A DNA stretch of 64,000 nt from contig CM053332.1 of NCBI GenBank assembly GCA_028583605.1, positions 18,145,555-18,209,554 on the forward strand. The letters run 5' to 3'. Shown piece after piece: positions 9,484 to 21,950 of the stretch. Both the position numbers and the translations under genes were made by a program. The notes beneath the pieces were generated by a model that was not told the origin of the DNA, did not search any database, and saw only the letters and a program-made list of their open reading frames with translations. Source of the DNA: Dastarcus helophoroides. Its lineage: Eukaryota; Arthropoda; Insecta; Coleoptera; Bothrideridae. How positions within the stretch are numbered: position 1 is the stretch's first letter; each line of letters begins with the position of its first letter.

Positions 9484-10402
9484 TGATACCGGAGCGAAAT
9501 AAATATATTTTCAATTTTCCCGCTTTTGACGACACTCGCTGCATCAAAGCGCTAGGCACCCCTAATGAGTGAATTGTGATTCACTCAAGTCCCTCGGGAC
9601 TAAGTTTAGTTCCCTTACTGCCGTCGTCGACGCCAGTACTCCACCAGCGCAAGATTTCTCCAACCGTCGAGAATCTTCAGCCGCCCAGTTCCCATTGCGA
9701 CCTTTGCTCATTTGCCTAGCGCTTTGACCGCAAATTTTCCACCGACGCCGACGTACGACATTGATAGTGCATCGTTGCGACCCCAGCTTAAAAACCGTAA
9801 GTATTTTATTTTATTTTTTTGCATTTTTTTTTATTCTGTGTTTATTAGTGTTATTTTTGTTTGTTTGTTTGTTTAATACTGCTTGCATCATTCACCTTGC
9901 CCCCTTTCAGCCTGACAAAATTTCCGTTCGTGAATTTCAAGCCACGTGCTCGCAGAGTGTGCTTTTTCCGTTAATATTTGATTTTTTTTTGCGATACGTA
10001 TTCTTAATTTCGTGGCAATTGTTTCTAATCAACATTCGCAGTGCTTCACTGCCAAATTGCCTGATTTACGGTTAAAGCCTTCTATTTTCTCATTTTTCAA
10101 GCCTTGTGACCGCTATCCGCCATTTTCCTTGTTTGATTTTCAAACGACACAACTCCTTTAGTGCTGCCATCTATGAACGTCAACCGCCATCTTTCCTAGT
10201 TTTCTAACGATACGTATCGTAACTGCTGTCATCTGTGAGCGATGGTTGTCGTCTTCCATGTTTATATTGGATACCGTCTTTTCTGTTTGAAAACACTTGG
10301 CGATGGCGTTCTTAATCCGAACATTATTTATTTTCGCCCAAATTGGCCGTTCCTCCCGGTCAATCCTCCTAAAAAAATGTTATCACGACTAACGCGGTAT
10401 CA
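9484..10402 (+). repeat. 3' LTR
   Basis: 919 bp, TGATACC...GGTATCA, followed by the target duplication ACAT. It differs from the 5' LTR by scattered substitutions, small indels in the T-rich intron-like stretch and a short divergent patch near 10365-10378. The splice-site pair is kept at 9797-9910. Confidence 0.93.
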
Positions 10403-10424
10403 ACATAAAATCCGGTCTTTAGAC

Positions 10425-11140
10425 TTAAGTAGTGTGACAACCCCAGTTTAAATTATAAAGTATCCGAGTATAGGCAGCATTGAAAAAGCTGACTCGTCAG
10501 TTATATTGTAAACGTTAAATATACGACGGATCACGATTAGCCTAAGAGCACTTTCGAGCTCACCAAGCTCTTGGATGTTTCCTTGGCTCTATTGACGAAA
10601 GAGAGCTCTGAACTTTAAAGATGTTTCGCAGTTCGAGTTCTGTCAGACAGGTCACGTTATGTGTTGTACACTCCAATAAATTCTAGACGTGCATTGAGGC
10701 ATTCCAATTGGGCGAAAATCGCTACAAGCCGCATATCGGATTTCCTTATCACGTTTGTCGAAGATAATTTATTGAACTGGTTGGGTTCGAATGAGACGTA
10801 TTTTCCATCGCGCATCTCATTTTACTAAAATATACATTCGATACTCGATTGTTTTTTTGGAATGAAAATCAAAATTGTCTTATTCATTTTTTTATTTGTT
10901 TCCTTTAACGTATATTCTAATTGCATATTTTTTTAGATTCACTGGTTTCTTCGGTGAAAATAGTTTTCCCACTGTTGGAGTGTAATTAAATTATCTTTAT
11001 TATTTTTAATTATAAAATTCGGTGTCATCTATCATCTTCTATTGAAAGCTATCATCAGCTATTGAAAGCAAATACTGTTATTTTACATACTAAATAATAA
11101 ACATTTGTTTCTATTCTTGCTCGAATTTTGTTGGAACATA
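10425..11140. other. Unassigned single-copy-like sequence
   Basis: Less repetitive and with more even composition than its surroundings, but no ORF, RNA gene or repeat boundary that I can support. Confidence 0.4.
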
Positions 11141-11930
11141 CTGGTACTTGGTTATCTTCAAAAATTGAAATATACAACTTGTCCCCTGTAGTATCTCTCT
11201 GAAGGTGATAGCTTGGTTGTCGAAATGCGTTAGAGCAACCTTTGTTGTGTTTTTTAAAATTTAATTTCTTATGAAATGCTAGTTACCAGAAAAGTGAAAT
11301 TTTTTCTTAGGGCAAAGACTTGGATATTTGAAATTTGGAAAAACAAGTAGAATATTTTTTTTAAAGTTGAAATTTTGAATTGAAAATTTTCAAAAGTTTG
11401 GTGGGACGGACTGGTCCTTGGTTTTATCTTCAAAAATTGAAATACAGAACTTGTCCTCTGAAACCAAAAAAGATTTAAAAACACAACAAACGTTGTTCTA
11501 ACGCGTTTCGACAGCCAAGTTGTCATCTTCAGAGAGATACTGATATACTGAGTATCTCTTTCAAGATGACAGCTTGGCTGTCGAAATGCGTTAGAGCAAC
11601 TATTTGTTGTGTTTTTTAATTTTTCTTGGTTTCAGGGGACAAGTTTTATATTTCAATTCCTGGTCGTCAAATCAAATGTCAGTTTTGCCATTCATAAAAC
11701 AGCTTTTGCTGCTTGAAAAGTTTCATTATTTCATCCAGTATCTTGGTGGAACGGACCAGTCTTTGGTTATCTTCAAAAATTGAAATACAAATCTTCTCCC
11801 CTGAAACCAAGAAAGATCAATATCTCTCTGAAGACGATAGCTTGGCCATCGAAACGCGTTAAAGTAACCTTTGTTGTCTTTTTAATCTGTCTTGGTATCA
11901 GGGGACAGGATTTGTACTTCAATCCATCCA
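11141..11930. repeat. Cluster of three family A foldback copies
   Basis: Copies at about 11141-11258, 11402-11660 and 11745-11930. The middle copy is the best palindrome: a minus-strand hammerhead-like motif at about 11497-11540 and a plus-strand motif at about 11555-11600. The stem II sequences GACAGC/GCTGTC and GATAGC/GCCATC both occur in the cluster. Confidence 0.8.
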
Positions 11931-11944
11931 GAAAAGATTTATAT

Positions 11945-13371
11945 TTATCGAAATTATAGCAATAACACGATTTTATAGTAGTTATTATTCCTGGGTATCT
12001 GACTTGTCTATTCGTTTACCATTTAACTCGTAAAAATGTGCTCAAACAATGGGCAGCAGTATTACTACTAAGCACCACATCCTTTCGTCCTTCCTGGTGC
12101 TACATTCAGCTGATTTTTAATAAGTTAGGTTCCTTCATAAAAGGATTTTAAAGCGCCTTGTTGATTTATGGTAATTTTAATTTCTTCGCTGCTTTCAAAC
12201 GATTTTGAATATATATGTGTGATATTCTTCACGAACAATAAAGTCATCGTAATTTGGGTCGTAACTTGATAGTTTGCTGTTTAAGATGGTTTAAGGGCGA
12301 CGAAATATTATAGTTTTCCAAAGTCAACAGCTTAAACAAAGGTGACTCGAATGATGTAGTTTCAAGAGCATTTTTACTAAATAGCAATTAGGGCAACTCA
12401 ACTAAAACTAAAGAACAGTTATATCTGCTTCTCTTACGTATTCCAAGCTTTGATCGACGACGTTAAATATTTAATTGGTATAATCTTTGGCTGCAAAACT
12501 AAAAAAAAATCTGTAAAATTTCCAAAAAAGGTTTGTTTAAAAAAGTGGCAGTTTGAAAAAAATCAAAACAAATTTAAATCAATTTTTATTTTATTTAAAT
12601 TTCGATTTTTTTTTAAATATTTCAACTCCCAAAGTATCTTAAATTTAATTGTGAAATTATAAATTTGTAAATTCGACTGGGAACTGGATTTTTTTAATCA
12701 AAATTTCTAAAAAGTCGATTTTCTTATACTGTAAGTAATTTCCTTGACAATTTTAAAATCGGATACTTGGAGTTTAAGGTTAATATTTTATCTGAAATGT
12801 TTAAATTTTAAAATCAAGTTGAAATGCAGAGATTAGGCAGAAAAAAATTGGACAGTAATGTGGACTGCTGACAGAGGTGAAAACTTAGAACTAGAAAATT
12901 AGAGCGTTTTTATTTATTTTTAAATTAATTTTAGTACGAGAAATTAAAATTTTACAATTTGTAAATTAAAATTACCATAATTCTTCATGGTGGACTCTTA
13001 TTGATCGGAAAAATTAGGTCTATTAATTTTATTTAATATTTCTATGACCCAGTTTCGAAATATTTAAATTTTTATTAATCAATGTTGATAAAATTCCAAA
13101 ACATTTTTTGAAATGTAATTGCTGCTTGTTCGTAGGGAGAACAAGCCATTTGTTTCCCATTTGTTTATAGACAATTGCAGAACTTTGTCTAGAGATACAG
13201 GTTCTCCTCAATTTTGTTGCTAACGTGTACTAGCCATTAAATGTTATTGTTATCAAATTTATTACACGCAATAGGATACGTAGATCAAAGGATAGTCCTT
13301 TTTATTAATAAATAAGTAATCATTTTTATAAATAAATAAATTATCAAGTTTACAAGTGATATGATACCATA
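11945..13371. other. AT-rich sequence; family B fragment at 12985-13070
   Basis: No gene is supported. At about 12985-13070 the words CTTCATGGTGGACTCTTATT and CCCAGTTTCGAAATATTTAA match, in inverted order, the outer end of the family B palindrome at 60.8-60.9 kb. Confidence 0.5.
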
Positions 13372-13439
13372 CAGGCCCGTAACCAGGATTTGGGGAAGGG
13401 GGGGGGGCTGGGATCCTTCTGCTAAAACTACCTAGTCTT

Positions 13440-13800
13440 TATTCTTCATGGTAGACCCTTATTGACCGGAAATATTATGCTGACGAGCTCAAATGAGAGC
13501 GACACATCGATGTCCAGTGCTACAACCTTTTTATGTATTTTTTTCTAATTTATCAAAAAAACAAAATTTTTATTTTTTCCATATCTAATTTTTTGGTCTC
13601 CTATTTTTCATTATTCGTATTTTATGTAAAATAAACTAACCTCTTAATTTGTGAACTGTCATGAAGTGACGTTTTCAATAAATTTAAATATCACGTAGTC
13701 ACATTTCAAAAACTGTTTAGAAAATTGTCAACAAACCAGAAAAAAAAATTTAAATATATCCAAACTGGGCCGAAGAAATGTTAAATAAATTGAAAAAAAA
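13440..13800 (+). repeat. Family B arm (single), rearranged end
   Basis: Starts CTTCATGGTAGACCCTTATT, which elsewhere is the outer end of the family in inverted order. Here it is joined directly to the ribozyme motif. It continues through ACTGTCATGAAGTGACGTTT and ACTGGGCCGAAGAAATGTTA. Confidence 0.75.
13474..13520 (+). ncRNA. Hammerhead ribozyme motif, family B, inactivated
   Basis: CTGACGA at 13480 and stem II GCTC/GAGC are intact. GAAA has become GACA (A14 to C) and the upstream GCACTG strand of stem I is lost at the rearrangement joint. The GUC cleavage triplet (13512-13514) and CAGTGC remain. Predicted inactive. Confidence 0.75.
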
Positions 13801-15298
13801 CATACCTAGTCTTTGTTTGCGTTTAGGTTAGAAGAAGCCACGGTCCAACACTACTTTACTATTAATATTATTATTGTACACAAGTATACTGAAATATTTA
13901 AAAAAATGCACTAAAACCATTTCTAAAGTCTAACTGTTCTAACATTCTGACAAAGTAATTTAACAACACACTATTTATCTTAATTTAATTTCTAAATAAA
14001 AACAGATGTGTGGGTAAGATGATAAAATTACTCGAAAAATATTCCTTTTCTAAAATTAATCTTTGAACTGTCTTCTATAACCTGCACTTTGTATGAAAAA
14101 TGCCTATAGAAAATGCTCTATTTAAAGACATAGTTTGAAGTCAGCTGGAGAAAAATCTTTTTTTTATATATTTTTCAAATTTCCATTAAATTCATAATTT
14201 TAACTTTTATCTCCAATTTAAAATTTGCACCCGAACATTTAGAATTTGGATATTCTTTCTAAACTCTGGAAGATTAGATGTTTTTTTTTTAAGTTCAAGT
14301 TTCCTCTTAGCGTCCAACTCTTTTTCTAACTGGCAACAACTTCAATTCCTACATTTTTTATTTTGGGCAATTTTGGGAATTATTGTTGCTATCTGAATTT
14401 GCAATGCGAAATGCGATTGATTTTTCCGAATTTCGAAAAAAAGTTTCTGCTATAAAGTTATTTATGGTTTTTTTTTTGTAAGTTTTACCCTTAATCTCAA
14501 AATTTCGACCTTTTTTTGGAAATTTTCAATTTGAATTAGATTATTTGCTGAATGCGAAGTATGTTAATAATTTTAATTTTTTTTTCTTAAAATTCAAAGT
14601 TTGAAATCGTGGTATTTACTTCAAACCCACAAATATTTCTTTTAAACTTCGATTCTTTCTGGAAACCTAAAATTGTTGCCAACATTTTTGTGAAAAATGT
14701 CAGATATCGAAGTTCTCAACTTAATCTTGAGTTTTTTGAATTTGGAATTTTAATTCGAAATGTCTGGAAAAGTTTACATTTAGAGTGGACAAATTCGTTG
14801 TAGAAAAAGTTTAATTACGACCGTGTTTATACTTAAAAATAACCAAAATTTATTATTAAACATTTCTGAAAATATTAACTTTTTTAAAAATGTTGAATTT
14901 ACGAACAAAATAAGGATATATTAATTCTTAAGGTGACCTGCTCGAACTCGAAATTTTTAGTTTTTTAAATTCAAAATTTTAGAAATAAGTTGACATTTAA
15001 AATTGCTCTCTAAATCCGAAGAAAAAAGAAGCTATAATTTTGGAAAGAAAAGGTTTGAAGTCAAAATTTTCTAAAAAAAATCTCTTATTTTCTAAACAGT
15101 TTTTGAAATGCGACTACGTGATATTTAAATTTATTGAAAACGTCACTTCATGACAGTTCACAAATTGAGAGGTTATTTTATTTTACATAGAATAGAAATA
15201 ATGAAAAATAAGAGACCAAAATTCGATATGGAAAAAATAAAAATTTTGTTTTTTTGATAAATTAGGAAAATATAAAAAGAAATACCTAAAAAGTTGTA

Positions 15299-15345
15299 GC
15301 ACTGGACATCGATGTTTCGCTCTCATTTGAGCTCGTCAGCAGTAC
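15299..15345 (-). ncRNA. Hammerhead ribozyme, family B, predicted intact
   Basis: Minus strand: GUACUG (stem I, one G-U wobble against CAGUGC), CUGACGA, stem II GCUC-AAAUGA-GAGC, GAAA, palindromic stem III ACAUCGAUGU, C17, then CAGUGC. The cleavage triplet is GUC (15305-15307 on the plus strand as GAC). Every conserved core position is present. Confidence 0.85.
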
Positions 15346-15643
15346 ATAACATGGAAAGGGAAAAATGAGGAAGAAATACCTAAAAATAAAAAAAATTTTT
15401 AAAATTTAAAAAAAAAAGAAAAATTAAGAAATTTTAACATGAATAGACGTTTAATCATCAATTTACTGTGTTAAAAATTTTACTGTGTTCAAAATTTAAA
15501 TTTAAATTAAAATTTTTAACACAGTAAATTGATAATGAAACGTCTATTCATGTTAAAATTTCTTAATGTTTCTTTTTTTTTATATTTTAAAAAAAATTTT
15601 TATTCTTAGGTATTTTTTCCTCATTTTTCCCTTTCCATGTTAT

Positions 15644-15690
15644 GCACTGCTGACGAGCTCAAATGAGAGCGAAACATCGATGTCCAGTGC
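15644..15690 (+). ncRNA. Hammerhead ribozyme, family B, predicted intact
   Basis: GCACUG (15644-15649), CUGACGA (15650-15656), GCUC/GAGC stem II with loop AAAUGA, GAAA (15671-15674), self-complementary ACAUCGAUGU, then GUC (15682-15684) and CAGUGC. Stem I is a perfect 6-bp GCACUG/CAGUGC helix. This is a canonical type I-like hammerhead with natural cleavage predicted after 15684. It is the inverted partner of the motif at 15299-15345. Confidence 0.88.
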
Positions 15691-16924
15691 TACAACTGTT
15701 TAGGTATTTTTTTTTATTTTTTCCTAATTTATCAAAAAAACAAAATTTTTATTTTTTCCATATCTAATTTTGGTCTCGTATTTTTCATTATTCCTATTCT
15801 ATGTAAAATAAAATGACCTCTTAATTTGTGAACTGTCATGAAGTGACGTTTTCAATAAATTTAAATATCACGTAGTCGCATTTCAAAAACTGTTTAGAAA
15901 ATTGTCAACAAACCATAAAAATTTAAATATTTCCAAACTGAACCGAAGAAATGTTAAATAAATTGAAAAAAACAAAATTTTTAAACTCGTCCTAAAAAGT
16001 TGTAAACATTTTATAAATCAAGTTTTTCTAAAAATATGAATTTAAAGTTGAAATGTCGTGAATGAAAGTACAATAAATTTTTAATTAAAGTTGAAATTTG
16101 ATGACTAAGAGAGAAATTTTAATATTTTTTTGGAAGTTTTCACTTGGAATTCGAATTTTGTAGAAAAAAGTCGAATTTTCAAATCGCAATAAAAATATAA
16201 ACAAATCAACTTCATAACAAAAAATCTCGAAATTTTTTATTATGAAGGTAAAACTGTTTGAAAAAAAATTTCGAATTAAGCTGACGGGTTAAAGTTATTA
16301 AAAAAATGTTAAATGTTCCAATTAAAAAATGCTCAAGTTTTGTGTAAAACTCGAAATTTATAGAAGAATCGACATTTTAGATATTTTTTTTAAAGTTCAA
16401 TCGCCATGTTAGAAAAATTAAAGAAGAAATTCATAAAAATAACTTATTAAAAAATGTCTTTTCAAAATAATGGCTTATAAAATATTTTGATTTGGTCCTA
16501 ACATTCAAAACCTTATTCAAAATCTCAATTTAAAATTTAAATTTTTAGATCCCAAAACTGTAAAACTATCATCACAAAATCCAAGTTTTTCTTAAAACTT
16601 GGTATTAAATCTCAAAAAATCGCTTGTATAAATTTCCAGTTCTTCACAAAATTTGAATTTTTTTTCAAAATAGAGAGTTAAAGCTTTAAAAACTTTCAAA
16701 TTCAACATTATTTTAATAACATTCAAACGTAAGATTGAAATTTTAAATAAAAAAAAAGAAATTTCAAGAAAAGTTTAAATTTTTCTAGAAACGAAATTTC
16801 AGAATTAAATGTCAAAATTTTGGAAAAATCTCGAATGAGTGTAAGGTAAAAATTTTAGGGTGAAAATTCGAGAATAAATTCGAAATAGGAACTTCATTTG
16901 AAAATGTTATACTCCTTCTGAATA

Positions 16925-17132
16925 TTCCGAGTATGACCTAAAATCTATTATTTTTTTAATTTCGACTGGGATATTAAAATGTTTTTTTTTTGTTAATTGT
17001 CAGTTTTGGCCTGTTGATGGCTTTTTTTAAGAGTTTTTTACCTCTTTGGTGCCTTCCTTAGCTTTTCGTTTTTGGCTAATTTAATATTTTGCTCACCTTT
17101 TTACCTTGCTTGATTGTACCTAAAATCCGGTC
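16925..17132 (-). repeat. Family D terminus
   Basis: Reverse orientation: TTTTACCTTGCTTGATTGTA, then CTAAAATCCGGTCTCTAATA. It matches 35993-36140 read on the other strand. It lies just inside the right end of the hAT-like element. Confidence 0.75.
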
Positions 17133-17329
17133 TCTAATAAAAAGGAATGGCGCCAAATTTGAAAAAAAAAACATCCTTACATTTCGGTACGAAAACAAAA
17201 TGATCCATTAAAATTGTTTTTAAAAAGGTTGCACATCTGGGAAATTCAGTTCTATCTAGTGTAAAGTCAAAACATTTCGGGGGTGCTGCAGCCCCCTAGC
17301 TTCCCCAGGTTACGGGCTTGATACCATAA

Positions 17330-19430
17330 ATGATTACATTTTTTTTATTTCAACAAAAAAGAGATCACATTTTAATAGTTTTATTTACGAGATGATCGTT
17401 CAATCTTATGTACGATAAATTCTGGATTGTTCGCCATCAAAGAGGTTATCCTAGTAGTTTTAGAATCGCTTTAAGTTTGTAATGCCAAAATAACAGGACA
17501 TAAACAAGAAACTACCTTTCTCCCAATCTCAAGGCAGTAGATCAACTGGATTTTTTTTCTTTTTGTATAATACCTGATTTCTTAGCAACACAGGAAACGC
17601 AAATAAAATTAATACAATTAACACTTTGTTTATTTATCAGAAACACATTTAATACAACTGTCTTAATGGTTATATATTAACTTTAGAACCTTGTAGTTTG
17701 TATCAATATTTATACAGTCGAAACTTGGGTGAAATCCGATGGACAATAATCAACTATTGATTTTTCACCAGTAATTACCATAATTCAATAAAAAATAACT
17801 TCAGCGTAAATACGTGTGATAGTACGCTATAAATAACCCGCCTTATCCCTTAAGCTGATTAGCTTGAAAGGTGAAGTTGATTCCAACTTTCAATATATAC
17901 TTAAAAGATAAAAGCTAAATACAATTTACAGCTCAAAGGGTTGAAAACTCGTGGGGGCTAAAATTGATAAGTTAATTTGACTTTGTAAATGTCAAATGAT
18001 TTATTAACGAACCGAGGGCCCAATATTTGAACATTTTAGACTTTAGAAACTATTGCTATACAACCAGATGTGGTCACAAATTGTCCCAACTAATATCAGC
18101 TCCCTAAGTAAAAACCCAACCGATAGGATAATTTGGATAAGCAAAATTTTAATTATGTGGAGTATTTGATTACGAATTTAATTTACGCATTCATTTGACT
18201 ATTACAACGTTCCTACCATGTTAAATTTTACCACGGGCGAATCGAGGCTATTTCCAACAGTGAAACAGATTCTCTTCCCAAAATTTTAACGTCTATAGTT
18301 TGTTTTCTAAAATTTAACAGATTTTGGTGATTCTGATTTCTATCAGTTCAAAAAGTACCCCAATAGAAATTTTGATGGTTTGCACTTTGGGTTTTATCAA
18401 AGATGCACGTGAACTACAGCTACCAACGCACATGGAGCACAGGCCAATGAATTCCACCTTCTCCAAATTGTATGTTACGGTTCAAAAGTTTTTCTTTTAA
18501 TTACACCTTTTTGCTTAAAACAAGTTTTTTGCTGGAAGCTCACTTTGAAGAGAAGACGCACGAAAAACGTAATTAGCTGAAAATAAAATGAACCTATTTT
18601 AATAAATCGAGGTAAATTGCTTTTCCGTTATTCAACTCAGCAGAAGATAATTCCTTGCACGTGTTCTTTTGATCTACCGTAAAATACGAGCTACATAATT
18701 TCAGGGTAATTCATAAGGTGGTTTTTTTTTAAAGGACGACAGGACAAATTTGAAATTATTACAAATTTAAAACGCTCCCCTTGTTTCATTTTAAGTTGCG
18801 TTGGATTTTAAATGAAATGCCTATCGTCGCTTATTTATTTCATGTTTCACGAACTCGAGTGGTATAGATTCATTATTTAGATTTGTTATTGGCTTTGAAG
18901 TACAACAGTATACTGAAAAGCACTTGAAATATTTAATAGAGCTTAAACAATCTGCAGAGAACAATGATTGGAGCATATCGTTTCTTTAATAGTTGATCCT
19001 TCAAAAAAGTTATCTATTGATTTGATTGGAATTGGTGTGTTGACCAAAACATAAAATTACATTTAAAACATCGTCCTCTATAATTAATAAGGAATCCTTT
19101 TAAACATGTTAACTAAAGGATGGAACATTTCTCTTTCATTCTGGTCTTATTTTGATAGTCTAGATTATAGACTCTAAAATAAGGAAGATATTGTTATCGC
19201 CTTCGCAACTATAAAAATATACAAACTAATGAGCTTAATACAGCAAATGGAAATTTGTAAATGTAACCAATAGCATTCCTAAAGTAATTATAATAATCTA
19301 AACAATTTTTCTACAGATTGCCAATGTTAAAAACCATCGGACAAATATATGGCTGGTAATACTTATCGTTTAGTTTCAGGGAGATAATTGAATCTGCCCA
19401 AGCTGTTGTTTTCTCCGAGACGAAAGATGG
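17330..19430. other. Unassigned sequence, possibly single copy
   Basis: Less homopolymeric than its surroundings. No ORF with family resemblance, no RNA gene and no repeat partner seen within the window. Confidence 0.4.
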
Positions 19431-20242
19431 GAAAACTAATTTAGGATATCCACCAGAATATCCACAAAAAAACAAGTGCAACATGCGGAGAACTCGTATT
19501 CAAAAGCGGAATTAACAGTGCTCTTAAAACGCTTTAGAAGCCTGAAAATAACAAAACACGTCCGTCACCTTCATCGTTCAATGTTTGACGGTTTGCGAAA
19601 ATTTCAAAATCACCACAACTCAACCATATCAACGTAACTCCATTTCCGAGGTGTATCATTAGTAGGTCTGTTATTGCGGTGTAAAAGTTTCAGTCAGCCA
19701 CGAAATTACAAAGGATCCCAATTTTCCGATTTTAATGCGGGACATTAGACGAGGGTTTGTTCGACTTCTTAGTTTTATAACACTGGGGCAATATTTATTA
19801 TGTATCTAAACTAAATCAGGATATCCACCAGAATATTCACAAAAAAACAAGTGCAACATGCGCAGCACACGTATTCAACAGCGAAATTAGCAGTGCTCTC
19901 AAAAAGCTTTAGACGCCTGAAAATAACAAAACACAACCGTCACTTTCATAGTTCAATGTGAGATAAATGCTTTCCCTACCTTTGACGGTGGTGGGAGGGT
20001 GGTGTAAAATTGCGCAGTTTGCAATCAATAGGTCACAAAATAAAAAATATTAATCATATCTGAAATCAATTATTTATTTATGTAACCTTATTAATATGGC
20101 AACAAATTATTATACGAATGGTAACAAAAAACATACAACCTTCTAAATAATTAAACCAAAATCACAAATTGGGAATTGCGCAATTTTGTACACCCTAGTG
20201 TCTAAAATTGCGCGCTGAGGTCGATAAGATTGCGCAACTATA

Positions 20243-20376
20243 TTATTTGCACACATCACAAATAAAATCGCCGGAGCCATTGTAGTCTGAACAGTTTTTA
20301 TGCCACCACTCCTTACATGTATTGCATGCGATCCAGTCTTCTACTTCGTTACACCCACCACACTTCCAAATCTTCC
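20243..20376 (-). pseudogene. PHD-like zinc finger of pogo element 1
   Basis: Reads KCGGCNEVEDWIACNTCKEW, then WHKNC and FICDVCK before the stop. The spacing CxxC, CxxC, HxxxC, CxxC fits a PHD-type cross-brace zinc finger. It is out of frame with the DDE domain in this copy. A counterpart exists at the 3' end of pogo element 2. Confidence 0.8.
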
Positions 20377-21950
20377 TTTGGTCTTTGGTTTAGATACTTT
20401 TTTTATCTTCTTTGGCTTTAGTTCAAATTTAGTCTTATTTTTCTATTAATTTTCATTCCCTAGTTGTGTTTTATATGGTGAACTGCTAATCATCTCTGAT
20501 CTTTTGTGGTTCCGATTAGAACTCCTTTTTTGTGTAGATTTTGGCAACGGAATTAGGTCAGCCAACGGAGCTGAACTTACTTGAAGAGTAGACATCGTTT
20601 TCACAACCGATGATGGCTTCTCACATAGAGGTGGATCAATTTCAACAGTCTCATTAAGCACGTTTACTGTTTGTACTGACGAAACGAGACACTTGCCCCA
20701 GAAATTGATGGCTCTTGATAAACAGACTGGGTATTTTAATTCTCTTCTGGGTCTTCCCGTTCTGTAACATCGCTTGCTAGGAAATCAGCCTCAGTAAAAA
20801 TGTCAGGATTCCACGGCACAATACCAGTGCACTTGAAGAGTTCCACTCCACGATCAGTTGTTGCAGCCTGGTGAAAAGCAGGTGTAAAAATTGAAGCCAT
20901 CTGATATACGGTTATAGCTCTCTCCGGGTGGTTAGGCATCCATTTTTTACACTCGCTGGAATAAAACTTCTTCAGAACTCCATGGAAGCCTATATCAAGA
21001 GGCTGCATCTTGTGGCTACTGTGAGGAGGTAACGTCAACGCAATTATATTGTTCTCGCGGTAAAAGTCCACAGCTTTTATTGTACAATGTGACACGTGAT
21101 TGTCTAAAATAAGGAGAATAGGCTGTTCTCCAGTCGGCTTCGCGTGGTCTTTGAAGTGAGTTAGCCAATTGAGATAAAGATCTGAGTTTATAAAACTGGA
21201 ATCCGAGACCATGCCGACAGATCCAGATGGTGCAGCATCTAACAGTTCTGCCTTCATCCTCTTCCTTCCAAATATAAACACAGGCGGAATAAAATGACCA
21301 GTCGCAGACACAGCATTGACGACAGTCACGTTGGTGCCTCGCTCTCCGCTGGAGATTTTGTTGACCGAGCGTTTACCCTTTCTAGACAGTACTTTCGGCT
21401 GTTTATTAGGAACGGTGGATATACCTGTCTCATCCATATTATAGATAGACTGTGGTGGAAAATTATATTTGTCCATTAGCGCAGATAAATTTATGTAAAA
21501 TTTCTCCACCTGTGGTCTGTTGAAGCCCACTGCACGTGTAATGCTTGTGGAAGTTGGCTGTCTAAGAGAAATATCCGGGTGTCGTTTCAGAAAGCCACGT
21601 AACCACTCCTTCTCTGCCGTTTTAGTTTCTCTGTTGAATCTATAAAGAATTTAATTCCTTTCTGTACACTCGAACGCTCCACTCCTCAATGTTTTTGGTG
21701 TTAAACCATAAAACATATCGTCTAAGATAGTCAAGTGCTCGCAAAACTCTTCTTCTACCTCTTTCGAAAATGTTGTGTCATATCTGCCTAACTTTGTAGC
21801 ACAATGTGGTTGTTGTAAAGTAGACTTTTCCATCTCTAAAGACGCAGCCACAGCTCTTTTGCTTTCGCCATTATTAATTCGCCTACGAACCTCCTTGATA
21901 GCCTGATCAGAACAAACCTGGCGATATGTTTTCCTTTCTCTTCTAGACAT
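20243..21950 (-). pseudogene. pogo/Tigger transposase with PHD-like C terminus
   Basis: Start MSRRERKTYR at 21950. Residues about 10-45 form a psq-type helix-turn-helix (QAIKEVRRRINNGESKRAVA). A single in-frame TAA at 21651-21653 interrupts an otherwise continuous frame that resumes with FNRETKTAEKEWLRGFLKRH, a CENPB-type DNA-binding segment. The DDE domain is intact: NMDETG, LILDNHVSH and MQPLD supply the three acidic residues. After EEN (stop at 20736) frameshifts follow, but a linker (20661-20446) and a final zinc finger remain readable. The lesions are few, so decay is recent. Confidence 0.9.

Larger units (their letters stand above)
5860..10402 (+). mobile_element. Complete LTR retrotransposon lacking pol
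   Basis: Two near-identical LTRs (5860-6777 and 9484-10402) begin TGATACC and end GGTATCA and are flanked by the 4-bp target duplication ACAT (5856-5859; 10403-10406). A primer-binding-site candidate follows the 5' LTR and a polypurine tract abuts the 3' LTR. The 2.7-kb interior holds one long ORF and no reverse transcriptase, protease, RNase H or integrase that I can recognise. It therefore looks like a non-autonomous element dependent on a partner, with Ty3/gypsy favoured by the 4-bp duplication. The close LTR match suggests a fairly recent insertion. Confidence 0.92.
15090..15985. repeat. Family B palindrome (two inverted arms)
   Basis: The left arm (15090-15490) is the reverse complement of the right arm (15500-15985). 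Shared outer words are AAACAGTTTTTGAAATGCGA and ATTTAAATTTATTGAAAACG. The centre near 15470-15530 is ACTGTGTTAAAAATTTTACT-like on both sides. Each arm carries one hammerhead motif, so both strands encode one. Confidence 0.85.
13372..17320. mobile_element. hAT-like non-autonomous element
   Basis: The left end CAGGCCCGTAACC and the right end, read on the other strand as CAAGCCCGTAACC, are terminal inverted repeats. Both sides carry the perfect 8-bp duplication ATACCATA (13364-13371; 17321-17328). Eight-base duplications and CAGG-type ends fit hAT. A poly-G tract (about 13394-13403) follows the left end and a CCCCC tract precedes the right. No transposase is visible in the 3.95-kb AT-rich interior. 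It contains family D sequence and ribozyme-bearing family B repeats, so it is either a composite or a later insertion target. Confidence 0.75.

Noticed and set aside
13394..13403. G-quadruplex from the poly-G tract
   Set aside because: A single G run, not four separated runs. It is part of the element's terminal pattern.
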